A stretch of DNA of 11,425 bases from Candidatus Kapaibacterium sp. Lineage in GTDB: Bacteria > Bacteroidota > Ignavibacteria > Kapaibacteriales > HRBIN21. The notes under the pieces are model-generated. The model had not been told where the DNA came from and searched no databases. It was given only the letters and a program-made list of their open reading frames with translations. Shown here in pieces: positions 6,675 to 11,425 of the stretch; positions within the stretch are counted from its first letter, which is position 1; each line of letters starts with the position of its first letter. The translations under genes and the position numbers were made by a program. Location: positions 1 through 11,425 of the forward strand of contig JANWXA010000043.1 in NCBI GenBank assembly GCA_025055465.1. The letters run 5' to 3'.

Positions 6675-7307
6675 GTGCTGCTGAGGTACTATCTTTGCAT
6701 CCGTCTCAGTTGTGTTGTTCCCGGAATGCTGGTGTTGTTGGCACTGTGTGGCATCACTGTTGGAGTGGGGGCAGAGAGCGTTGCCCCGGGGCAGGGAGAG
6801 CGGATAGAATTGGAGCTGTTGTTGCGGCATCCCAAACAGATAACGGCAGAGCTACGGACTCCGAGTGGGCGTTCCCTGGGGCGCTTTGAGGTACTGCCGG
6901 TGTGGGAAGTGGTGCGTCCGTTGGTCGTTGGGGTACCTGATTCACTCCATCGAGAGACAGTACTTGTGTTCAGTTCCGTTGATGGGAGGCGATCAGTGCT
7001 CAGCCTTGCAGAAGTTATGCCGCCGGCGCCCCTGCCTCCGCTGTTTTTGCTGCGGAGAGTTGAAGGCCGTACGGGGGATACGGTGCGGGTGCCCGTGCGA
7101 GCTTCTGGGAGAATCGCAACGGAACAGGTAGAGCAGGCGTTCGCGCCTGCTGTGCGTCTGCGGTATCGTGTGCTGGCCAGGTTGAATCGGCTACCGTCTC
7201 TGCGCTTTCCGGCGCTTGTGGTTGGTGCTGATCCGCAGCCGTCGCGATGGCTCTCGGAAGTTGTGCGTGTGGACGTGCTTCAGCCTCCAAGGAGGGAGCG
7301 GCCATGA
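6675..7307 (+). CDS. Secreted protein of unknown function
   Basis: I do not recognise this 210-residue protein. The GTG at 6675 gives an N-terminus with Arg4 and Arg10, a hydrophobic core (about 11-30) and a plausible signal-peptidase site VGA|ES after residue 33. The internal ATG at 6726 would lose the basic n-region. C25 is not in a good lipobox (LALC). The mature part looks beta-rich. GRTGDTVRVPVRASG (131-145) resembles strand openings of secreted Ig-like or cohesin-like modules, which is only a resemblance. The C-terminus is Pro/Arg-rich, with no T9SS sorting domain or membrane anchor. The gene lies 67 nt after the receptor, and its TGA overlaps the next ATG (ATGA, 7304-7307), so it belongs to the operon. 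A periplasmic accessory to the receptor is one guess; other roles cannot be excluded. Confidence 0.75.
   Translation: MLLRYYLCIRLSCVVPGMLVLLALCGITVGVGAESVAPGQGERIELELLLRHPKQITAELRTPSGRSLGRFEVLPVWEVVRPLVVGVPDSLHRETVLVFSSVDGRRSVLSLAEVMPPAPLPPLFLLRRVEGRTGDTVRVPVRASGRIATEQVEQAFAPAVRLRYRVLARLNRLPSLRFPALVVGADPQPSRWLSEVVRVDVLQPPRRERP
7289..7298 (+). promoter_or_regulatory. Strong Shine-Dalgarno for the AtuA-related gene
   Basis: AAGGAGGGAG contains AGGAGG (7290-7295), 8 nt before ATG 7304. It decides the start at 7304 over an in-frame start at 7247 deep inside the previous gene. It is the best ribosome site in the cluster. Confidence 0.75.
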
Positions 7308-7654
7308 AAGTGCCGTTATGGCGGATTGCCCATGCGCGCAGTGGCGACAAAGGAGATGCGGCCAACTGCGGCGTCATTGCGTACCGTGAGGAGTGGTATC
7401 CCGTGCTCCGGGACTACCTAACAGCCGAACGCGTCAAGGAGCACTTTACCGGCGTCTGCTTCGGGCCGGTGGAGCGGTACGAGCTGCCGAACCTCTGGGC
7501 GCTGAACTTCGTGCTGCACAACACATTGGGCGGAGGGGGTACCGTCTCGCTGAAGCTGGACTCCCAGGGGAAGACGATTGCCTCTGCGATGCTCCTACTG
7601 GAGCTGGAGTTGCCAGAGGAGTTGGTGCAGCGCTTGGGGATACCGACGGAATGA
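7304..7654 (+). CDS. AtuA-related ferredoxin-fold protein
   Basis: This 116-residue protein matches the small domain found at the C-terminus of AtuA (acyclic terpene utilisation) proteins and as a separate AtuA-related protein in many bacteria. Motifs seen are AHARSGDKGD (9-18), RYELPNLWALNFVL (58-71) and LGGGGTVSLKLDSQGKT (75-91). AtuA genes were named from citronellol/geraniol catabolism in Pseudomonas, but the biochemical role of this domain is not established. No gene for the large AtuA domain (about 450 residues) is in the window, so the protein stands alone or works with a partner elsewhere. The start at 7304 is supported by a strong ribosome site and a conserved MKVPLWRIAHARSGDKG opening. 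It overlaps the previous gene and the next one by 4 nt each (ATGA), implying translational coupling with menG. Family assignment is good; function is unknown. Confidence 0.85.
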   Translation: MKVPLWRIAHARSGDKGDAANCGVIAYREEWYPVLRDYLTAERVKEHFTGVCFGPVERYELPNLWALNFVLHNTLGGGGTVSLKLDSQGKTIASAMLLLELELPEELVQRLGIPTE

Positions 7655-8364
7655 GGGCTGAGCTGCTCCAGCGTTCGCCCGAGGCGATTCGGCAGATGTT
7701 TGCCGAGTTGGTGCCGTTTTATGATCGGTCCAACACACTGCTGACAGTAGGGCTCCACTACTGGTGGCGCCGGTGTGCAGTGCAGTGGTCGGGAGCGCGC
7801 CCGGGGGTGGCTGTCTTGGATTGTGCGACGGGGACCGGGGATTTTGCGTTCGCTTTCTGGCGCGCCGTCCAACCACGGGGGCGCGTCGTGGGGGTGGACT
7901 TCTGCGAGCCGATGTTGGAGCGGGCACGCCAGAAGGCGCAGCGGCGAGGGGCCTCAATTGAGTGGGTGATGGCAGACTGCCATCAGTTACCTTTTCCGGA
8001 CGCCTCCTTTGACATTAGCGCGATCGCCTTCGGCATTCGGAACGTACGGGAGCCCACGAGATGCCTGTGGGAGATGGCTCGGGTCGTGCGCCCTGGAGGG
8101 AGGGTCGTCGTCCTTGAGCTGGGATGGCCAACGGGGATATGGGCCGGTCCGTACTGGCTCTATAGCCGCTACTGGATTCCGCTCTTCGGCTCCCTGTTCG
8201 CACGCAATCGGCAAGCCTATGCGTATCTCCATGCCTCCTCGGCCAGTTTCCCCTCGGGGCGGGAGTTTATAGAGCTGATGGAGAGGACTGGGGCCTTTCG
8301 CACCGTTCGGGCGTATTCTCTGATGGCCGGTATCGCCTGGTGTTACGTCGGGACGGTCAGCTAA
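7651..8364 (+). CDS. menG: Demethylmenaquinone methyltransferase MenG/UbiE
   Basis: This 237-residue class I SAM methyltransferase has the usual length of the MenG/UbiE family. It transfers a methyl group to demethylmenaquinone as the last step of menaquinone synthesis, at the inner face of the cytoplasmic membrane. Motifs are FYDRSNTLLTVGLHYWWRR (23-41), SAM-binding motif I VLDCATGTGD (55-64), the motif II acidic region VVGVDFCEPML (79-89), FPDASFD (115-121) and RVVRPGG (144-150), the UbiE signature. The start is the ATG at 7651, overlapping the previous stop (ATGA); a longer frame reaching back to 7393 would run through the AtuA-related gene. The stop TAA at 8362-8364 overlaps the pyrE ATG. 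Ubiquinone use is formally possible because UbiE does both, but menaquinone fits the inferred phylum. Confidence 0.92.
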   Translation: MRAELLQRSPEAIRQMFAELVPFYDRSNTLLTVGLHYWWRRCAVQWSGARPGVAVLDCATGTGDFAFAFWRAVQPRGRVVGVDFCEPMLERARQKAQRRGASIEWVMADCHQLPFPDASFDISAIAFGIRNVREPTRCLWEMARVVRPGGRVVVLELGWPTGIWAGPYWLYSRYWIPLFGSLFARNRQAYAYLHASSASFPSGREFIELMERTGAFRTVRAYSLMAGIAWCYVGTVS

Positions 8365-8927
8365 TGGGGACACGCCAGGAGATTGTCCAGCAAATCGCCC
8401 ACGTGGCTTATCGGCGTGGGAGCTTCCGTCTCCGCTCCGGGCAGTGGAGCAGCGAGTATGTGGACAAGTACCAGTTTGAAGCCCATCCGGAACTGTTACG
8501 GGCGCTGGGACAGCTCATCGCTGAGCAGCTTCCGCCGGGGGCAGAGGTCATTGCGGGCATGGAATTGGGGGGAGTGCCGCTGGCGGTGGCTGCCAGCTTG
8601 GCAAGTGGGCTCCCCTGCGCCTTCGTGCGCAAGGAGGCGAAGGAATATGGTACCCAGCGCCGCAGCGAGGGCTTTCCAGTAGCGGGGCGGCGGGTTGTGC
8701 TGGTGGAAGACGTTGTTACCACGGGTGGGCAACTCCTGGAGGGCCTGGAGGTCCTGCGGCAAGAAGGTGCGCAGCCCATCCTGGTTCTCTGCGTGATTGA
8801 CCGGCAGCAGGGAGCCGCCGAGCGGCTTCGGGAGCCGGGTGTCCCCTTCCGTGCCCTCTTCACGCTGGAGGAGCTCAGAGCGGCAGCAATTCCTAACGAA
8901 GCTCGAGGAGACTCGGAGGAATGTTGA
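8364..8927 (+). CDS. pyrE: Orotate phosphoribosyltransferase
   Basis: The 187-residue protein converts orotate and PRPP to orotidine 5'-phosphate in de novo pyrimidine synthesis, as a cytoplasmic homodimer. The PRPP-binding motif VLVEDVVTTGG lies at residues 112-122. The FRLRSGQWSSEYVDKYQF segment (21-38) matches the OPRT N-terminal region that follows a GxFxLxSG pattern. VRKEAKEYGT (88-97) is the flexible catalytic loop with the family lysines, and GMELGGVPLA (65-74) precedes it. Length is normal for short PyrE forms. ATG 8364 is chosen because it overlaps the menG stop (TAATG); a GTG at 8340 would add eight residues inside menG. No OMP decarboxylase (pyrF) gene is next to it. The assignment is secure; linkage to menaquinone genes is probably a shared housekeeping operon. 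Confidence 0.93.
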   Translation: MGTRQEIVQQIAHVAYRRGSFRLRSGQWSSEYVDKYQFEAHPELLRALGQLIAEQLPPGAEVIAGMELGGVPLAVAASLASGLPCAFVRKEAKEYGTQRRSEGFPVAGRRVVLVEDVVTTGGQLLEGLEVLRQEGAQPILVLCVIDRQQGAAERLREPGVPFRALFTLEELRAAAIPNEARGDSEEC

Positions 8928-8948
8928 ACCAACTCTACAGAAAGAGCC

Positions 8949-9563
8949 ATGTGGTGGACTTTGGGATTGGTCTTGCTTGGTGGATTCTTCCTGATTGGGT
9001 GCGCGAAGGAAGAGACGCCAACCGACGGCGGTGGGACAACCCCTCCGCAGGAGCGTACTATCCGGAATCTGTGGGTGGACACAGCGAAGGGCTACGCGCT
9101 GCTGGATTTTGAGCGTGGGGACACCGTCTCGCTGGCCCTTCGCGGGACGGCTGAGTGGGACCTACTGCTGCCGGCGCTTTCGCCGCGGACCCGCTCGCTG
9201 GACATCTTCCTCAACTCTGGAACGGTGAACCCGAACGGGCGGACCGTAGGAGCAATACTCAACCTGCCGTACGACCAGGTCACACAGGTGCCGACAGATG
9301 TCCAGCTCCGTCAGGATGACACGGCGGCGGCTCGGCGGGTTATCTCCCCCTCGCTGACGGGTGAGGGATTGTTCTCGTATGATTTCCGAACCCACGTGCT
9401 GACCCCGCTACCGAAGACAGTAGTGCTGCGAACTCGTTCGGGCAAGTACGTCAAGGTCCAGTTCGTCAGTCTCTACAAAGATGCCCCTGCACAGCCCGAC
9501 CCGCTCCAGTTAGGCTATTGGACTATTCGCTACACAGTGAGCCCAACGACGTCCTTCCGGTAA
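8949..9563 (+). CDS. HmuY-family surface lipoprotein
   Basis: This 204-residue lipoprotein has a short hydrophobic signal and the lipobox LIGC (residues 15-18). CAKEE then fits the K-(D/E)2 lipoprotein export signal of Bacteroidota, suggesting display on the cell surface. The rest follows the HmuY pattern: YALLDFERGDTV (49-60), a WDLLLP strand (70-75), FLNSGT (87-92), FSYDFRTHVLTP (142-153), VVLRTRSGKYVKVQF (158-172) and a final W-T-I-R-Y strand. HmuY of Porphyromonas gingivalis captures heme and hands it to the receptor HmuR. This protein has a single histidine (H149) and no methionine after M1, so the known bis-His or bis-Met heme ligation is not evident; heme binding is unproven. The n-region lacks Lys/Arg, which is odd. 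ATG 8949 is the first start after an in-frame stop at 8925-8927. It lies 21 nt after pyrE, same strand. Confidence 0.8.
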   Translation: MWWTLGLVLLGGFFLIGCAKEETPTDGGGTTPPQERTIRNLWVDTAKGYALLDFERGDTVSLALRGTAEWDLLLPALSPRTRSLDIFLNSGTVNPNGRTVGAILNLPYDQVTQVPTDVQLRQDDTAAARRVISPSLTGEGLFSYDFRTHVLTPLPKTVVLRTRSGKYVKVQFVSLYKDAPAQPDPLQLGYWTIRYTVSPTTSFR

Positions 9564-9567
9564 ACGG

Positions 9568-9600
9568 GCTGTAGCGGCTGTGGAACCGCGTCTCTACGGC
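9568..9600 (+). terminator. Bulged hairpin just after the HmuY-like gene
   Basis: GCTGTAG (9568-9574) pairs with CTACGGC (9594-9600), including one G-U pair. The inner CGG (9575-9577) pairs with CCG (9586-9588), leaving a 5-nt bulge (9589-9593). It starts 4 nt after the stop codon and has no T-tract. It could end the operon transcript with Rho or protect its 3' end. The remaining intergenic DNA to 9767 shows no recognisable gene or RNA. A weak dyad at 9749-9767 (GGGGCT / AG-T-CCCC) sits just past the convergent ABC gene's stop. Confidence 0.25.
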
Positions 9601-9767
9601 TCAATCGAGGCAAATTGTGGTCGGGGCATCGGAGTACGTATCCGGCAGGGACGCAGTCGTGTTGCTCCCAACGCGAGGACTGGCGTGGGCGGCTGCTGGG
9701 TGAAGCTGCTGATGGAAAGCGGTTTCGCCGTGCTCTCCTACTACGTGTGGGGCTCCCTGAAGTCCCC

Positions 9768-11425
9768 TCAAAGTTGCTCCAGCTCCGCTTGAAGGGTCTG
9801 GTACTGGTTGAGCTGGGCGTAGAGCCCGCCGCGCTGTAGGAGCTCGCTATGGGTACCCTCTTCTGCGACGATGCCGTTGTCCAGTACGAGGATGCGGTCG
9901 GCGATGAGGAGGCTGGCGATGCGATGGGCAATCAGGATGATCGTGCGCCCAGCGGTAAGCTCCCGGAGGCGACGCTGGATGGCGCTCTCGGTGGCGCTGT
10001 CTATGGAGGAGAAGGCGTCGTCCAACACCAGGACGGGGCTGCTGCGGAGCAGAGCGCGAGCCAGCGCGACACGCTGTTTCTGCCCGCCGGAGAGCGTAAT
10101 GCCGCGTTCGCCAACGAGGGTGTCGTAGCCTTTGGGGAAGAGCTCAACGTCGCTGTGCAGCGCTGCCCACTGACTGGCGCGGAGCACTTCCTCCAGGCTG
10201 GCGTCGGGTTTGCCGAAGCGGATGTTCTCTGCAACGCTGAGCGAGAACAGGAATGGTTCCTGTGGCACGACTGTGATGGCGGAGCGGAGGACGTGCAGCG
10301 GATAGTCCCGGATGTCGTGTCCGTCCAGGAGAATGCATCCCTGCGTCACATCGTACAGGCGTGTCAGGAGGGTCACCAGCGTGCTCTTACCGCTGCCGAT
10401 CGGACCAGTGATGCCGACGATGCTACCAGCGGGGATGGTGAAGCTGACGCCGCGAAGCACCCACGGTCGGTCGTCGCTGTAGCGGAACCAGACGTTGCGG
10501 AACTCGATCCTCCCGTGAAGCTCTTGGACGCGGATGCGGAGCTGTCCCGTATCGGGAACGTCAGGCGTCAGCTCCATGAGCTGCCGGAGCCGTGCAGCAG
10601 AGGCCGCCGCACGTTGTACGATGTTGGTAATCCATCCCAAAGCAGCGAAGGGCCAGATGAGCTCGTTGGTGTAGAGGAAGAACTGCGTCAGCTCGCCAGC
10701 CGTCAGTGTCTGCTCCATCAGTCGGAAGCCGCCGTAGCCGAGCACAATCAGTTGGACGATCCCCACCAGCGCCAGCATGGAGGGCGAAGAGAAGGCCTGG
10801 AGGCGCCCCAGGCGTATGTTGCGGAGCGCGTACTCCCAGCTCAGCCGGCGGAAGCGGTCGCTTTCAGCGGCTTCTGCCCCGTAAGCTCGGACGACTCGGA
10901 TTGCAGCGAAGCTCTCCTGCGCATGGCGAGTGAGCTCCCCGAACTGCTCCTGCACGGTGGTGAAGGTTGCATGCACGCGCCTGCCGATGGTATAGGTCAG
11001 CACGGCGGCAAGAGGCAGCGGCAACAGGGCGAATACAGTCATGGGGACATCCAGCGTCAGCATGAAGAGGAGCGAGAACGCAAGCGCCATGGCAGTATTG
11101 AGCCCGTACATGATGGCCGGCCCCAGGAACTCGCGGACCGAGGAGATGTCGTTGGTGGCGTAAGCCATCAGCTCCCCAGTGGGGTAGGTGTGGAAGAAGC
11201 GGGCGGAGTGGCGTTCGAGGGCATGCAGGAAGTCATTTCGGAGCTCGTACTCCAGAATGCGGGAGACTACGATGATGGTTTGCCGCATTAGAAAGGTGAG
11301 CGCCCCGCCAAGGAGCGTCAAACCCAGGATCCCGCCTAAGTTGAGGAGTAAGAAAGTCGTGGGGAGCGACCGAGCGATGATGCCGTCTACAGTGTGCCCA
11401 ACAATTCGAGGAGTAAATGCCCAGA
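9768..11425 (-). CDS. ABC exporter half-transporter, MdlA/TM287-like (N-terminus cut by window)
   Basis: The frame is open from the right edge to the stop TGA (complement of 9768-9770), giving 551 visible residues; about 40 N-terminal residues are probably missing. The TTG at 11321 is not the true start because coding continues upstream (WAFTPRIVGHTVDGIIARSL), matching transmembrane helix 1 and its loop. The protein fuses a six-helix exporter membrane domain to one ATPase domain. Walker A is GPIGSGKST (10380-10406), the Q-loop VVPQEPFLFS, the signature LSGGQKQR (about 10072-10098), Walker B VLVLDD, the D-loop SSID and the H-loop IAHRI. The residue after the Walker B Asp is Asp (10017-10019) rather than Glu, as in MdlA and TM287, the degenerate halves of heterodimeric exporters. 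It pumps an unknown substrate, perhaps drugs or lipids. It is convergent to the HmuY-like gene, and no partner lies downstream. Confidence 0.9.
   Translation of the reverse strand, partial: WAFTPRIVGHTVDGIIARSLPTTFLLLNLGGILGLTLLGGALTFLMRQTIIVVSRILEYELRNDFLHALERHSARFFHTYPTGELMAYATNDISSVREFLGPAIMYGLNTAMALAFSLLFMLTLDVPMTVFALLPLPLAAVLTYTIGRRVHATFTTVQEQFGELTRHAQESFAAIRVVRAYGAEAAESDRFRRLSWEYALRNIRLGRLQAFSSPSMLALVGIVQLIVLGYGGFRLMEQTLTAGELTQFFLYTNELIWPFAALGWITNIVQRAAASAARLRQLMELTPDVPDTGQLRIRVQELHGRIEFRNVWFRYSDDRPWVLRGVSFTIPAGSIVGITGPIGSGKSTLVTLLTRLYDVTQGCILLDGHDIRDYPLHVLRSAITVVPQEPFLFSLSVAENIRFGKPDASLEEVLRASQWAALHSDVELFPKGYDTLVGERGITLSGGQKQRVALARALLRSSPVLVLDDAFSSIDSATESAIQRRLRELTAGRTIILIAHRIASLLIADRILVLDNGIVAEEGTHSELLQRGGLYAQLNQYQTLQAELEQL

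Noticed and set aside
8921..9112. 63-codon frame with a good ribosome site at 8915-8920
   Set aside because: It overlaps the HmuY-like lipoprotein in another frame and encodes no recognisable product; the lipoprotein frame has a lipobox and family motifs.
9564..9767. tRNA or structured RNA in the intergenic gap
   Set aside because: No T-loop GTTCGA-like sequence or cloverleaf was found; only simple hairpins are visible.
9580..9792. 70-codon plus-strand frame after the HmuY-like gene
   Set aside because: No ribosome site, no recognisable family, and it runs into the 3' end of the convergent ABC gene. Nothing supports it as coding.
9849..11291. 480-codon open frame on the plus strand
   Set aside because: It lies entirely opposite the ABC exporter, which has all family motifs. 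The translation is compositionally odd and has no recognisable domain, so it is a GC-rich shadow frame.

Overview
The window is GC-rich (roughly 60% by eye) and densely coding. It most likely comes from a bacterium of the Bacteroidota/Chlorobiota superphylum. The signs are two proteins ending in type A C-terminal sorting domains of the type IX secretion system (T9SS), an HmuY-like surface lipoprotein with a Bacteroidota-type export signal, a FecA-like TonB-dependent receptor, and a menaquinone-type MenG/UbiE methyltransferase. High GC and frequent GTG/TTG codons would suit a lineage such as Kapabacteria/OPB56-like Chlorobiota, but that placement is an inference and no marker here settles it.

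Region 1 (1-4299) holds two tandem paralogous fibre proteins. The first is cut by the left edge; the second is complete with a Sec signal peptide. Each has a long Gly/Thr/Asn-rich repeat region, a phage-type peptidase S74 intramolecular chaperone domain with a Ser-Lys dyad, a coiled coil of different length, and a nearly identical T9SS sorting domain. Each is followed by a GC-rich hairpin; the second is a textbook intrinsic terminator.

Region 2 (4300-9563) is a same-strand cluster that starts with a FecA-like outer-membrane receptor. Upstream of it lie two adjacent small palindromes. After a 67-nt gap come a secreted protein of unknown function, an AtuA-related ferredoxin-fold protein, MenG (last step of menaquinone synthesis) and PyrE (orotate phosphoribosyltransferase). 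Consecutive genes in this run overlap by 1-4 nt, so they are probably translationally coupled. A surface lipoprotein of the HmuY family follows 21 nt later. The receptor and the lipoprotein may form a heme or iron acquisition pair that brackets the metabolic genes.

Region 3 (9564-11425) is an intergenic stretch of about 200 nt with only hairpins. It is followed by a convergent, right-truncated ABC exporter half-transporter (MdlA/TM287-like). This has Asp in place of the catalytic Glu after Walker B, which predicts a heterodimer whose partner is not in the window.

The strongest candidates for new biology are the S74-T9SS fibre pair, in which predicted autoproteolysis would cut the passenger away from its own secretion signal, and the receptor/HmuY cluster. 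No CRISPR array, tRNA, rRNA, transposase or phage structural gene was seen.
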